This document shows, one piece after another, positions 16,441-30,148 of a stretch of 64,000 nucleotides of DNA. Under the pieces are notes generated by a model that worked only from the letters and a program-made list of their open reading frames with translations, was not told where the DNA came from and did not search any database. The stretch is from Brachyhypopomus gauderio (Eukaryota > Chordata > Actinopteri > Gymnotiformes > Hypopomidae): the NCBI RefSeq assembly GCF_052324685.1, contig NC_135214.1, positions 28,476,489 to 28,540,488 of the forward strand, given 5' to 3'. The position numbers and the translations under genes are program-made. Position 1 is the stretch's first letter, and the number at the start of each line of letters is the position of its first letter.

Positions 16441-19400
16441 GCTGTCCCCAAGGAGATTTAGTAATGGGCTGACAGAGGCACAAGTCACTCACTGATTTTA
16501 TCCCTTCATGCCTGACTCTACTCAACAGTTTGCAACTCTACAAGGGCACTGATGCATTTCCATTTTGGTCTCCATCTGACAGCTATTAAGAATGTAATGA
16601 GATTAAGCCTGTTGTGTGGCAAATGAAGTCTACAATTGATGGGCTTTTAACTGTCAGCACTCAGGAAAAATAAATGTGCATGCAGAATTCCACAAAGGAA
16701 ATTAAACATGCCTTGTGATACGGGCACAGGTATTTACTCCTGATGCAGCACTACAGTTCCAGTTCGCAAATTTATCTCGAGTGTTTTGACATTTTTCACA
16801 ATTGCACACAGCTGGCGATCATCACTGAACAGAAACATCTAACAAAGGAAAATTTTGTGAATGCCCTTTTGTAATCAGAAGAGAACATTCTTGTAATCCA
16901 GTTATGTGTCAGTTCCTCCCTTGCTCACAATGTCATTCCGTCACATCGCAGAATCATTCTAGTCCATGAACCAAAGTGATGATGCTCCTTTGGCCCAGGC
17001 TGCTCTTTCTGCCACAAAATTCCATAAAGCTCCATTTATTTTTTAATGGCGTGTTACTCACTTCCTGTGTGTGCCCTCAAACATGAACCTGCCCACATTT
17101 TCTGACACACAGCAATGTGAGACACCCCAGTCGTAGTTTAATTGCTGTCATTGTCATTGACGTACTACCCAGCATCCAGTCCTGTCTACAGACAATACCA
17201 TGCTTGCTGAGCAATAAAACAAATTTGCAGAAATAAAGCACATCAGCAGGAAGTGGACAGACTGATCTTTGGCCTAGGGCAGGACACTTTAAGTCTCCTG
17301 AGTTAGAGACAGTTCCCTGAAGAGGCACTTTAAGGTACTTCGTGATCAGGCTCCCCCTGAAAAACACAGGAAGACAAAAGTTAGTGGGTTACCTTGATGA
17401 AACTGATATTACTCTTAACATTTTGCATGTTTTTTATGTATTCGCTCATTAGATTGGAACTTTTGATTGTTACACTGCTCTGTTGGAAAGTTGTGGAGAA
17501 TTGTGAGAGCTCTGCGAACCCACATGATGTGAACATTTTCGTTTATTTTCTTTGGTGCACTCAGTGATTTGACATCATCAGTAAAGCATGTTTAAGCTCC
17601 TCCAATCAGGTTTCTGTATGGTTTGTGTTTGACCATTCTTTCCAAATGATCAATTCATCCTTTCTAACACAAGACCATAAAAAATTACATATCCTCAACA
17701 GTAATGAAACACTGTCTTGACTGTTTACACGAATCACTGGTCAGGAAGAATGCCCAAATCACAGCATTAAGGTAAGGCTGGTGTGCAGAAAGAGGTTCCC
17801 CTGGAGCATGGTGGGAGGTGGGGGGGTGGGGGGGTCATGATGTGTCAGTTCACATGTTCACACGGCAGATCCACACTCGTCAGACCCCTCTGTCCAGACA
17901 CCTCTGTCAGCCCTGACTGCACAGCCCTTCACCCTCTCAGAACATTCACCTCCCTGCCACTGACCCAGCACTCAGCCCTGGACATACAGTCCAGCCGAAG
18001 GCGAGAAAAACCACTTGGCTCTGGACTTGACCAGTTGTGTGTCAGGCACTAAGAGTCAAGGAAAGGCAAGGAAGAACGGAGACCTGTAGATCCCAGCTGG
18101 ACAAATGTAAGAGTCATTATTGGAAGTGAAGGCATTCCATCAACATAAACCCAGACCCATTCCTACTCCACTTATTGCTCAAATGTAGCATTTAATAGTC
18201 CATTACTTGGTCCTCTGAGACAAAGCAAATCAATTCATGTATTAATTTTCACCCACTTAAAAGAAATGTCTCTATGAATTGTATTTCATGGTAATTCAAG
18301 CGGTAAGCACAAAAATAAATAAACCGCTTGTAAAAAGCTTTTTGAAATGTGAAATACCTTTATCTGCTCTATAGTTATATTTTTTTCTTCTGCCTTTTTT
18401 AAAAACTTGTGTCTAGCACTGTGCTTGACTGTAATGGGTGTGCTTCACACTCAGACAGGAATGTTGGGGGGGGGGGGGGGGGGGGTGTCCTTCTAAAGAA
18501 CACAAGGTCACACAGCTCAGGAAAGAAAGGGTTGCCGCTTTGTCCTTTGCCACTTTTGTGGATCTGAAAATAAATGACCATTGCAATTTCCACCCAGCCG
18601 AGGGAATCCTCCAGACTGCAGTAGCAATGTGCATCCCTGATGACAGATTAGACATGAACGTCATGTTCTTCTACAAATCCAATAACAACTTTAATTCTGA
18701 ATCATTTCTCTCTGCAGAGGATAGAAAGATATCACTCTCATTACCGTACCAGTTTTCTCCACAGATTAACTATGATTTCAATAAATGTGTATAATGGCCG
18801 TCAGATTATGTGCGTATTGATTAACACAGCCAAGAAAATCCATGTGGGCTTTGCGCCCTGGCTCAGATCTTTGTGAGGTCGTTTATCTTCAGCATTGATC
18901 ATCATTGGTAAGCAATGACAATGACCTTCAAGCTCCAGTGCCTTGTGGGAAGTTCAAAACTCAGCAGAGGTGAGAAGAAACGCCTGTGTTGAATCTGGCA
19001 TTTCAAATGTGAGAGCTCTCGCTTTGCTGTGTTGCCTGAGTCGGACACACCAGGGCAAGGACAAGACCTCCTTTACACAGTCCTCCTAATTTCAGTGAAA
19101 AGGGGCCAAACCTGGCCTAGTTGTATTTGCACCTAGATGAAAGGCTTTAAGAATGTGGCACAATGTATTACAATGTATTACAGCCATCTATCATCTGGGA
19201 TTAAGTGCAACTACATGCAACAGAATTTTGGAGTATGCAGGCTACCCACCCGCTGTTATGTATCGCAGAAAAAAGGAACAGAGCTTTAACTGCCAATCAA
19301 TAACATTCTCTACAGACCATGGCTTGAAGAAAAGTTCACATTAAATCAGTTTAAGATTCTCATCCTGTCACATCTGAAGGATTCAAGTGAGATGAACCCA

Positions 19401-20110
19401 ACTGGAAAATTACACCAAAAATCTCAGGTAATTTACTGAGTGTAAATGTTTAGACAACTGAACGATTTCTCAGATATTCCTGTTTTTTCTCTTTATTGGA
19501 GTATTCACTTCTGCACTGCCAGTTTCGTTATATTTTTGACAGCTGGCTTTGATTTTCTCCAAAGAGCTGATCCTTGCATTCTCTTTATCATTTCAGACTA
19601 TAGTAAAATATTAATTAAGGCTGCAATAATTGATTTTATAATCTTGTGAGCAAAGTTCAGGCTGCATTAGTCAATAAATCTGGCCTGACATTCATGTTAT
19701 TTGATTGTCAAGTTAAGCTGTACAAAAATTTGACATAATCCAGACCTGCTCAAATCTTTTTGACTTCAACCAGCTAAATATCTGGAAGCTCAAACCCTCG
19801 CTTGTCCTACACATTTGCATGATTTTTTAAAATATAATATTCATGCAGAATGCAATCGAATAATCAGATACTTCCCCAGATACTTCCCTCTGTATATGTT
19901 TAATACATATATCCTGCATTTCCTGTCATACTCTCATTCCTTCCCCCACATACACTAGAGAAATAAACAGAATGAATGCCTGCTCCACCAGTCTCAGTGC
20001 AATCATAAACATCCATGGACAGAGAGGTTGGAAGCGTTCAACCTCTTTTCCCTGTCTATGCCCATCTCTCGATGTCTGATCCGCCCATCACAGCGCTACT
20101 CATCACCCGA
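16441..20110. other. Region upstream of adra1a coding start
   Basis: It should contain the adra1a 5' untranslated sequence and perhaps non-coding first exons, but no boundary can be fixed by eye. It is AT-rich, with a poly-G run at 18466-18485 and no supported coding exon. Confidence 0.5.
18466..18485 (+). repeat. Poly-G run (20 G)
   Basis: About twenty consecutive G residues in the interval upstream of adra1a. Confidence 0.93.
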
Positions 20111-20420
20111 CCTTTAGGTTCCTCCTGAGAGCTGTGCGGTGTTTTCCGCACCGCCGAGCCAGCTGTTCCCGAGATGAGTCCACTCCAGCTGCCACATCAG
20201 CCGCCGCTGCGTGGCGACCCCTGGCTCTGCCCCCCCCCAACCCACGTGGACGGCCCGGCGGTGGAGGCCGCAAGAGGCGGCGACAGCATAGGCGCAGTGA
20301 CGTTTACCGCTCAAGTCACGAAACAGGAACGACATCGGCACGACCCGCGACAGCTCGGAGGCGGTTGCAGCTCCACCGCACCTTGGCGCCCCATCGCCAT
20401 GCGCAAAACAATCTGCCACT
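20110..20420. promoter_or_regulatory. CpG-dense patch, possible adra1a promoter or 5' exon
   Basis: CpG and overall GC rise sharply compared with the AT-rich flanks. The patch has several CG-rich runs and a TGACG motif at about 20298. It lies 3.7 kb upstream of the adra1a ATG on the correct side. An open frame crosses it on the + strand (20174-20758, 194 codons) but resembles no family I know, and GC-rich DNA yields such frames by chance. The promoter role is inferred from position and composition only. Confidence 0.3.
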
Positions 20421-20998
20421 CAAGTGGGTGGGGAGGGGGGAGGGGGAGGTTGGATGGCGTTCTCAGGAAACATCAAGACTCCAAGACTGGCTTCCTGCCT
20501 CCCGAAGAGGGCTGGAGAATCTCCGTTGGTTTCACGGTGCAGAAGGGCGAGATTAAAGTATTTGTAGGTGGGCCCATCACTCCAGAGACAGCGGGTCTGC
20601 TGAGGTACAGGACGCACCGCCTACTCTGCCAGGATGAAGTTGTAATTGGCTGTCTGTGCAAGGCACTTATCACATTCCCTCAGTGCCATACGATCAGAGC
20701 TGGAGCCATCGCTGCCTTCAAAGCATACTGTGAACTGCAATGCTACACATCATTTTGACATCAGTAGTATTTGATGAAGTGATTTTACTGCTTTAATGAA
20801 ATGAGAGGAATGTGTTTCACTTGACCCTTCCCTTCTAATGGATGGCCAGAAGGCAGAGGGGCATTTTTCTAATTCTAAACTGGTCAATGGCTATGCAGGT
20901 AATTCTGTCTGCAAGGAAGGCTGAAGGGGTATAAGTTGCTAATGATAAATTTATTTTTCTCTGCCAGGTGCTGTATAATGTGTTGTGTGTGACTAACA

Positions 20999-21041
20999 GA
21001 TAGAGAGACACAGGGAGAGAGAGGGAGAGAGAGAGAGAGAG
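20999..21041 (+). repeat. GA-rich simple repeat
   Basis: A short AGAG/GGGAGA purine run. Confidence 0.85.
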
Positions 21042-21240
21042 TCCATGACCACAAATCAGAACACACAAATCGCACCTAAATCGCACATGGTATACATTCA
21101 CAGGGAGCTATACAGGAGTCACGTAGCTACATTTAGAGACGATCATCCATCTGTTGGCATGCGTTAGTCATCCTTTAGTCCATCAGTGGCTGCGGTCGGG
21201 AGTGGCTGCCAAATTATGCATGATGCCAACAGATGTGCAA

Positions 21241-21372
21241 CAGTGTGTGTGTGTCTGTGTGAATGTGTGTATAAATAGTGTAATATACACACAAACACAC
21301 AATAATGTGTGTATATATACACATATATATATATATATGTATGTATGAATGTATGTGTGTGTATATATACGT
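21241..21372 (+). repeat. Compound TG/CA/TA simple repeat
   Basis: Imperfect TG runs pass into CA and then into alternating TA and GTAT units, giving purine-pyrimidine alternation over about 130 bases. Confidence 0.85.
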
Positions 21373-22449
21373 TTGACCATTGTAATCTAATCATGCATTT
21401 CCTGTAGTATACAATAATAACTATTGTATATAACTCTGCTTGCACGCAGGTCGCTGTCCATTCCAGCGTTTTGTAACATTTTAGGAAGCGAGACTGGGGC
21501 AGGGTGTAGAGCGTGCCTGAAATGCGCCAAAAGTGCGAATACTTGAAGTGGATACATTTTGAGCGTCAGTTCAGGCGTACTCTCACAGGTTTCTGGGGAT
21601 TCGCGCAAATATCTGATTCAAGGGTCAAGAGCGCATCCTGGGGTTATACGCAATGTCCATATGGAGGCACAGAGTGTATTCATGTCTTTTAAAGCTGGGA
21701 CTGCTGGGCTCCACCTAGTCTCGCCTTCGCAAGTGCCTCATTTTTTAATCGATTCAGCTGAGGCAGAAGGTTGTCTGGTTGCATGAACCTTGAGATAAGC
21801 AAATCAATTAAAATACAGATTCCTGTATAGATTTTTTGCATATAGCGGTCTTGCTGTAGAGAGGTGCTTGGTTCCCTGTGTTCACGGCATGGATGTGTTC
21901 AGCACAGAACAGAAACGTCAAATGTAAAGAATCAATAAAGAATAGCAGCACGGGAGTGATTCACTCATATTTATGTTTTGCTTATTTATTGCTTATGTAT
22001 GTTTTATTGCTGTTTCTCGAGAATATTCACGTAGGCAATACGCAAGGAGTGCCCAGAATTTCTAAAAAAAAATCGTTTTTTTCCTGCAATTATCGATGAA
22101 TACGAAAAGTAAAACTCGACAGGCGAGTTTACACGCTTAACAATTCATATAAAACAGCGCTTTGCATTTAAGCGAAGTCCAAATTTTGTATCACATTAAG
22201 TACTCATATTTAAAACTTAAAGCCACAGGTGAGTGCCTGTGTAGATTTGTTCTTCTTCACCATTTTTCACGATGCTTAAAATACTGAAAGGTTCCTTGGC
22301 GCACATCGATCGAGTTCCAAATCTCTTGAGGTGTTGAGATCTTTTTGCATAACAATGTGAACAGAAATGTCAAAACCGAATCAATTTACTTACCTAATGC
22401 GCGCGTCATTGAATCCTTGACAAGGCACTTAATCCATCATTGCTGTAGC

Positions 22450-22800
22450 CACTCAGACGCGAACTGGTATGATGAGGGATCCTTCGGTTCACGGTGGCGA
22501 CGGTGCAGCAGTGCTGTGCTATTGCAGTGCCATGGAGAAAATGTGGTGGCCAGCTTCGGACGGTCTAGTGCGCTCTTAACGCAGCTATCTTGGACTCCGC
22601 GTATTATTCTGTGTTGGGTAGAAAAGGCAACTTCTCCTGGGTGATGACATCAGAATGAGCCTACGCTCGCGCCTCGTCCTCTTTACGCACAACCTTGGAG
22701 CTCCACTGTTTTTACAACTTGGTACCTCGACGTGGCCATTGGCCAGCGATGCGCATACATCATCTCTGCACACGCGGTGATTCAGCAGGGCACGCGTCAG
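22450..22800. promoter_or_regulatory. CpG-richer patch, possible promoter
   Basis: CpG dinucleotides cluster here (for example CTCGCGCCTCG at about 22.67 kb) within an AT-rich region about 6 kb upstream of the adra1a ATG. No exon boundary or known motif pins it down; the role is inferred from composition. Confidence 0.22.
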
Positions 22801-23574
22801 ATCTCCAAAATAGGTTCCAACGTCTAGACATGTTTAAATGAATTTCTATAATATTAGAATACTCGGAAAGAGAGCTGTATTACGACACTAATTCAGGGGA
22901 ACTTTGGACAACTAGTCAAATGTGGATTGACACGACCACGGTTCACTGCAATGCATTTTTCATGCGTGTCATCGAAACAACATGTGAAACGTTTGGAAAT
23001 CTCCAGAGGAAGCTTAGAATTTATGAGATCTTCTGTGTCTGACTACTGGAAAAATGTCTTGGCTCGTTCAAGTTAATATCAAATGTCAACATTTTACCAA
23101 CTTCGCAGTTGATATGTTAAACTATAACTAACAATGCAAGTGCCTTAACAACGTGGCCTAGGTATCTTGGATTTGTTTATGTACATTTCAACAATGGTGA
23201 GTATGTCACTGAAGAAAAACAACAACCATTAATGACAAAATGTGACTGGTCTTTCACATTTCATGGCTAGCTCATAAATGCCTGTTGAACTGTTAATAGC
23301 AACTCGCTTGCAAGTCCAAAGCAGTAAAAAAAAATCCCCTGTGCACAGGAGAACATGATAGATTATTATTATTATGTACAGTAACAGTTAATCTTCATAT
23401 TTATATTCTTGGTGTTCTGTTAACCAGCTTCATGAAGCAGCACCTGTGATGCTCCATCCTGAAGACATTCTCACATATACAGAACACTTGTAGAGTGAGG
23501 AACTAAAGAAACTAGGAACTAAAGGAGGAACAAATAATTTAAAAACTGTTTGCCGATGGTATATTTAAGATTGA

Positions 23575-23575
<1 letters not shown>

Positions 23576-23621
<46 letters not shown>
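23576..23621 (+). repeat. (TG)n microsatellite
   Basis: A pure TG run of about 45 bases, followed by GAATGTGT and GTGCGTGC variants to about 23660. Confidence 0.95.
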
Positions 23622-23625
<4 letters not shown>

Positions 23626-24539
23626 AATGTGTGAATGTGTGTGCGTGCGTGCGTGCATGTGTCACTGAGAATGCATGCATGCTGAGAATGAATTAATATA
23701 TTACACCTTTCCCAAATATGATTTATCTTATTAACAAATAAGCATAATCCATTAGTTTTTTTTTTTTTTGTACTATTAAGAAAATGCATTTTGTCAGATG
23801 TGTCCGAACTTTTGACTGTCTTTATATATAATAGTTAACAAGGAGTTTATGATAGTCTTCACTACTAAAGAACGGTACCACAATTTGCCTAAGTAAAGAA
23901 CAATCATGATCAAAATAAAAATAAAATCCGCAACTTCTGATTATACAGTGGTAGCAGGTATATTTAGGGCATTTAGTTTTATGTAATTCCATTGTTAGTC
24001 TGCTGTAACATAGATTAAAATATCTATACCAAATATCTGCCAATATTCTTGCTGATGTACATTCTTTGTTAGAAGTTATAAACAAAATGTTCTCTATGCA
24101 GTTTTTGTGACGTCAGCATTTTTTCCTTTTTTTTCAGATTGTGAGGGCAGGAGGCCATTTTTCCCCCTTTGAAACACAGAGGACTTACTCTTTGGAGATT
24201 TAGCGGTTATAATAAAACTGTATGTTATCTAGAAACCTCTCCCATGTGTAGTGTAATGTGCAATACTGCTTAGTACATTTCTGACGACACTGCCTGGAAT
24301 CAGATACAAACGGATACAAACAATTACGTTGACTCTCCATACAGGAACCTTGGATCACAGACAGGATGGCCTCCCGAGACCAGCAGGAACTATACAGCAG
24401 ACTTCCTAATGCATTTGCAGTAGCTAGAACCAGATCCGTTTTTTCTGGAGTTTTATTCCAGTAGTTCAGCTTCTGTGTGCAGTTATGTATACATCCTCCT
24501 GATCCAAAGGTGCCAATACTTTTAAGGAGCAAACAAACA

Positions 24540-24728
24540 CAGGGGCAGTGGTGACTCAGAGATGAAGGTGTTCATCTAGTAGAAGGTTGTAAATTTGAGT
24601 CCTGCTGCTCCTGAGTTGACACTGTTGGGCACCTGAACGAGGCCCTTCACCTTCAATTACTCAAGCTATATATGCAGCTATCATTGTAAGTTGCTTTGGA
24701 TAAAAGCTTCAGCTAAAAATGTCTCTCA
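24540..24728 (+). mobile_element. tRNA-derived SINE with L2-like tail
   Basis: The head GGGCAGTGGTGACTCAGAGA resembles a pol III A-box region, and AATTTGAGTCCTG about 45 bases on resembles a B box. The body has TTGGGCACCTGAACGAGGCC, and the tail GTAAGTTGCTTTGGATAAAA GC is the 3' tail shared by many fish SINEs and L2-type LINEs. The copy is diverged. I did not find a clear target-site duplication. Confidence 0.75.
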
Positions 24729-25036
24729 TGCCACTTCATTTTTAATCTCAGACCTTCAGATGCTTTTATTGCCACTACTTCCATTTCCTTCCTCCACCGC
24801 CTTCTGATTTTTCTTAGTTGTGTCACAGTGTCTCCCCTAGACGTGAGTCAGGTTCAAAGCTGCAGTCTGACAGCCAGGCTGCATTTAGGAACATACTGAC
24901 AAGGACTTTGTTCAGACAGGTTCTGGACATCTCCTTGGCATTTATCAGCTGCCTTTGATATGGCCAGTTTCGGAGCAGGCACCATGGGATACGTTGCCTG
25001 CCGAGTGCCATATAAGGTGTTTGCATCCGTATGAAT

Positions 25037-25641
25037 GAGATGTACAACATAGACATGCATACAGAATGCACAGATATGCATACACAACACACAGATACGC
25101 ACTCACAACACAGACATGCAAACAGAATGCAAACATGCAACACACACACTCAACACAGACACAAATACACAACACACAGATACACACACAACAAACTGTC
25201 ACGTATACACAACACACAGATACACAAACACACTGACATGCACACATAACATAAGCACACATACACAGCACAGACATGCTTGCACAACACAGAAACGCAT
25301 ACACAGCACACACATACACACACAACACACAGACAAACACAAACACGCTAACACAACACAGACGCACATACATATCACACAGATATGCATGCGCAACACA
25401 CACACATATAGACACACAACACAGACATGCACGCACAACACAAACACAACACATGCACACACAAAGACATGCATACACAGCGCAGACATGCTTACATAAC
25501 ACATGTGCTTACACAACACAAACACACAACACAGACATGCTTGCACAACACAGACACGGACACACAAGACACAGACATGCTCAACATAGAAAAACACACA
25601 TACAACACAGACACATATACACAACACAAACACACACACAA
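25037..25641 (+). repeat. CA-rich compound satellite
   Basis: About 600 bases of degenerate ACACAACACAGACATGC-type units in many variants. Because stops are rare in such DNA, it opens long cysteine/valine-rich frames on the minus strand and Thr/His-rich frames on the plus strand. These are not genes. Confidence 0.9.
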
Positions 25642-26201
25642 CATTTGATTTCAGCCTCATGTAAATGACAGCTGATCTGGCAGTATGTGATTTTAAATGA
25701 TGATACTCCCCGTATGTGTGAAAGTGGTGCTGTAGCAGGGTGTTTGTGGGGTTGTGGAGGAAATGTCACATGTACTGATGGCCCATTCTACACTACGGTA
25801 CGTACTCCACTTATATTTCTAAAATAAAAGCTGTCTCCCTCTCCAGATCCTCTCTCCCTTTCATATAAATATGCACGCACTACAGGAAAGTGCATGCACT
25901 AACAAATCCGATCTCTTTCCACATCTGTGTGAAATATAAATGTGGCAAAGTTATGGTCTTAGGGTTAACGGGCAGAAATCGCATCACACATCAGATGCTA
26001 TAAATGCTATCATGACACCAAGAGAGTGATACCCCACGCCCCCCACAGGGAGGATTGTCCTCCCTGAGTCTAAATCACCATGACAACTCTTAGAGTGCTT
26101 ATATCTTTTAAATCGCTGCGCAAAAAATAACTTTGGAGATGAGAATAGAAGGTCATGCATGGTTGGGAAATGATTGCATTTAGGCTCCATGTGTAATCAA
26201 T

Positions 26202-26202
<1 letters not shown>

Positions 26203-26238
<36 letters not shown>

Positions 26239-26262
26239 CTCTCTCTCTCTCACACACACACA
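26203..26262 (+). repeat. (CT)n then (CA)n simple repeat
   Basis: A CT run interrupted once by TACC, passing into a short CA run up to about 26264. Confidence 0.92.
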
Positions 26263-26780
26263 CATCCATCTAAGGTAACATTTGATTCATGCGGCACACT
26301 TGTAATAGATTGCAGGACAGTGATGTATTGGTCCAATATGAGATGATTTGAATAAGCAAATGTCACCAGTCTCACCCAATCCTTCTCTCTCCTTCTCTCC
26401 TTCTCTCCTTCTCTCTCCTTCACTGCTTTCTTTCTTTCTCCCTCCTCTTTCATTCTCTCCCTTCCTGTTATATTCGGTTTGTATTTGTGTTGTGTCTGTG
26501 TGGGGAAACAGAAAAAAATGACCAAATTAGTTTTGTTTCTAGTCTAAAATTCTTCCATTTTTGGCTACAACAATCTGCAGTGATATAAATCTTTGCAGTT
26601 GGTCAAATTAGGTGTTGTTAGGGAGTGGGTGGAAACGTCGCTCTTTCAGTTATTTATTAGAATCCACACTATTTTACTTAAGACTGTTGTAGTATAATGT
26701 GTTTACCTTGTTTACCTTGGCCTGAAGACAGTCACACTCAGAAAGAACATTTCTTCATTTATTTAAATGTATTTTCTTAC

Positions 26781-26789
<9 letters not shown>

Positions 26790-26820
<31 letters not shown>

Positions 26821-26828
26821 TGTGTGTC
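26790..26828 (+). repeat. (GT)n microsatellite
   Basis: A GT run with one T interruption. Confidence 0.93.
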
Positions 26829-29800
26829 TAAGTCTATACCTACCTCTGAGAGTTCCTACTGTGAGACACATGTCCAATGAGTAATTATATGGGACCCAGA
26901 TGTCTCTTCACCTCCATGACTTCTCTTGAGCAATTGCAAATACTATAATTAATTTTAAGAGACACTTCCTGGTCCAGGCATTAATTGAATGGCATGCCTG
27001 TGCCTTCACGCAAATGTGATAGTGCTTAATGAAACCTGCTCCTCTTTCTCTGGCCCTTAAAGCAACAAATTAGGATTGGAAATAAACCATGTGGAAGTGA
27101 AGTCTTAAGGATCAACATTTTTACTATCATGAAACAGAACTGAATGTGGTGGCTGGAGTTGACAGTGGAGAGTGAAGCATTCTCTTATGGTTATTGTATC
27201 TAACACAGAAAGCTTGGTCGCTCTATTTCACATATTCCTGTCATCCAGAAATTTAGGGTGAAAGACAAAATCTGTAGTTGTGCATTTTTAAAAGAATACA
27301 ACAAAATAGCCAACTATGGTATTGAAAAGCTTGGTTACTAACGTTGCATTATAACATTCACCGAGCTCCCGAGCTGCAGGTAGGTGATAATAAACCAAAC
27401 CAGGGCTAGATGACATCCCAAACGTCTCTGTTACAAATGTCAAAGACAAAAGGTCTCTGCAGAACATGATCGCCTACACCGAATGACATTTACAAATTAA
27501 CATGGTACAAATGTTTTTCAGTACATTAACAGTTAATATACTAAATGTACTACAATGCCTGAAATCAGACAAAAAAGGGCAAAGTGGCTGAAAAGGCAGC
27601 ATTGGTGATTAAGATGAGCTGCATATGATCAAACCTAGAAAGCTTTGTTAGAACCTGCAGATGAATAATAGTGCTGGCAGAAAGACAAACTCTGAGACAG
27701 ATAAGCCCAGTATTACAGTAATACATTCAAAAGCATTGCTAGAATATCAAACGCCAACATTAGGATTTCTGCTCTATAGGTTAAAATAGTCTTTTTCAGT
27801 GCTGTAGTTTATCTACTGTAAGCCTAATATTTATCAAATGCTTAGACCCCTGGCCTAAACTAATTTTTTAGACCAGTCTTCTGCATTAAATTCAGATATA
27901 ACGCTATATATTTAAAAAAACTGGCATTTACAGCTGGACATCTTGAGCAGTGCAATTCTAAAAGTCACAGAAGGCTGGCTAACGTCTATGCCAGAGGCTG
28001 TAAATGATTGCAACTGGAATCCTGGGTGTGAAATTTAATCTTTTACACTAATTAATTGAGTCTTGAGGAAGTGCTTTCACAGTACACATGTTAGCGATGT
28101 TGATAGTTTTCATTTCTCATAATGGTAAGGTGTGAAATTCCCTACAGTAAACAACATCAGTGAAGCTGGTGTTTCCTGCTCGTTTTTCCATCACATTCTT
28201 TATAAAGCAATAACCCCTGTGGCACACAATGCTAACCACAAACAACCCCACCCCCCTCCACCCACTGCATGTTGGATGTGTTCAGCAGTGCTTATGGTCT
28301 TCTAATGGCACCATACATACACTCAATGTGAAACCTGAGCTTGTTAAAATGAACACATATTTGTTATTTTGAGAGTGACAAGCAGACATGGAGCTTTTGA
28401 TCAACTGCTCTGTCTTCCTTTGCTTTTGCCTTTATTTTGTATCCATCAGGCTTGAAAGATCCAACTCATGTAAAGTAAAGGGACTATGAGACTGAGTAAT
28501 GTGGCAGCAGTCAGGGCTCATCATCAATTGTTTACAGTGAATTTCATTTTCATCTCGCTGTCCTGTTTCATTTCACTTATTCAGTCCTGCCTCTGTAAAG
28601 CTTGGCTACTGCAGATGAGCAAAATGAATCCCAAACCCAGTCAGAGTCTTCAGTGAAAGGTGGAAGGAAATAAAATGAAATGTCTCCTCCAGACCTTTGA
28701 AATGTTGAGACATTATTTCACACAAAGCCAAAGTGATGGGTGAATAGCCTACAGGGACAAGTGGACCCATTTCCATATGCTGATAAACGTCTCTTCTTTG
28801 TATCACTATTGCCATGTTCTATTGCACTGTCCTATTGCCCCTGGTAACTGTTGATCAGTGCAGCTCTTTCTGCATCAGAGTTGTCTGCCTGCCAACTGAT
28901 ATGTAACCCGTTAAGGTGTAAATGTTTGTTTGCATTTGTATTGGGGAATTAGTGGTTCAGAGCAAAAGCAGCCAGTTGCCCTTTGTCATGTCCTGCTTAC
29001 ATAAGAAACATAGTAAGTCTAATGAAGGGACCGGGTTTGAGGTCACTGTCACGAAGCAATATGCCCATTATTAATGTTACTGGTGAGACGTGCAACAATG
29101 GAAATCATGCAATAAGATTGCTGACACGGTGTGACATTTATATCTTGCACAAGCCCTTTGCCTTGGTCCTTGTGACAACAACGACAATATAATGGGATTA
29201 GGGGGGTGCACATATTATATATCTTATTTAATAAATCCAAACCTGTTACATACAAAAGAACCTGGAGCAAGGCCAGTTGTCTGTTAATATTAGTAACAAT
29301 CAAAATAAGAAGACACCCCATGCAAACAAATATATGAGGTAGGCAAGGAAAACTGCTCTGGAGGGTGAGGATGTGGTAGAACGTAGTCGCAGATCCCTCC
29401 TGCATACTACCATTCATCTGGATCGTTCCAGTGGAGCCGAAAGATTCAGATAAACGTGACACCTGCATCTGTTGGGAGAAGACACGGTGGCATTTGAAGT
29501 GGAACACTAACATTTCTGGTTACGTTTGCAGACATGTTGCATGTGGCTGACGTGACCCTGGACTGACCTTTATAGCATAAGAATGAGGTGGTGCATTCTT
29601 ATGCTTGAAAGTCAGTGCAGGGTTACACACATCCACAGCTCCATTCAAAAACTGTCAAGGGGGAGATACGTTCTTTAAATTATAGGCTATATCACTTTAT
29701 GAAAGAGATGGAAGTCTCCAACTGCATGTGACAAAGCAGCATTTGACATGAATAATGAAGATCATCCCAAAATGAAACCTAATATGGTCTTTACTATGCA

Positions 29801-30015
29801 CATCGGTAGCGGTCACAGAATATGTTTTACGGAGTTATCAACAGTTTGCCAGGAGTAGCAATAAAACAAAAGTTTCACTGTTCATTCTAGCTGCTGAACT
29901 CCCAGCTGAGATTTGAAGCCTGTAAACAAGTTAGTGGAACAACTTTTAGTGAGGTGCCAGGTCTGAACAAAGCCAGTTATACTTCTCTCAAGAGTAGAAC
30001 AAATCACACAGAGAG

Positions 30016-30148
30016 CACCATCTGAAAATGCAAGAACCAGTTACACCATCTGAAAATGCAAGAAGCAGTTACACCATCTGAAAATGCAAGAAGCAGTTAC
30101 ACCATCTGAAAATGCAAGAACCAGTTACACCATCTGAACATGCAAGAC
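30016..30148 (+). repeat. 28-bp tandem array, five copies
   Basis: Units of CACCATCTGAAAATGCAAGA plus AGCAGTTA start at 30016, 30044, 30072, 30100 and 30128. The copies are almost identical, so the array is young. It runs directly into the L2 relic. Confidence 0.93.

Larger units (their letters stand above)
20760..24535. other. Gene-poor interval
   Basis: Apart from simple repeats and a CpG-richer stretch at about 22.45-22.80 kb, which could be another adra1a 5' region, I see no gene here. A TGACGTCA cAMP-response-like site occurs at 24108-24115. Confidence 0.5.
25642..30015. other. Gene-poor interval
   Basis: AT-rich sequence with a CT run (26203-26262) and a GT run (26790-26828). A block at about 26.93-27.10 kb has several TAATT homeodomain-like cores and looks less repetitive than its surroundings, so it is a possible conserved element. 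No coding exon is seen. Confidence 0.5.

Noticed and set aside
15406..16488. Reading adra1a as a single 360-codon frame starting at GTG 16488 and ending at 15406
   Set aside because: The GTG lies directly after a stop and is not needed; ATG at 16440 gives the family's normal N-terminus. The last part of that frame is intron beyond the gtgagt donor at 15560-15555.
24945..25660. Long Cys/Val-rich and Thr/His-rich open frames on both strands
   Set aside because: They are by-products of the CA-rich satellite, which rarely contains stops. There is no start context, splice signal or family match.
30016..30148. Regular 28-bp direct repeats that recall a CRISPR array
   Set aside because: The units are back to back with no spacers, in a vertebrate genome: a plain tandem repeat.
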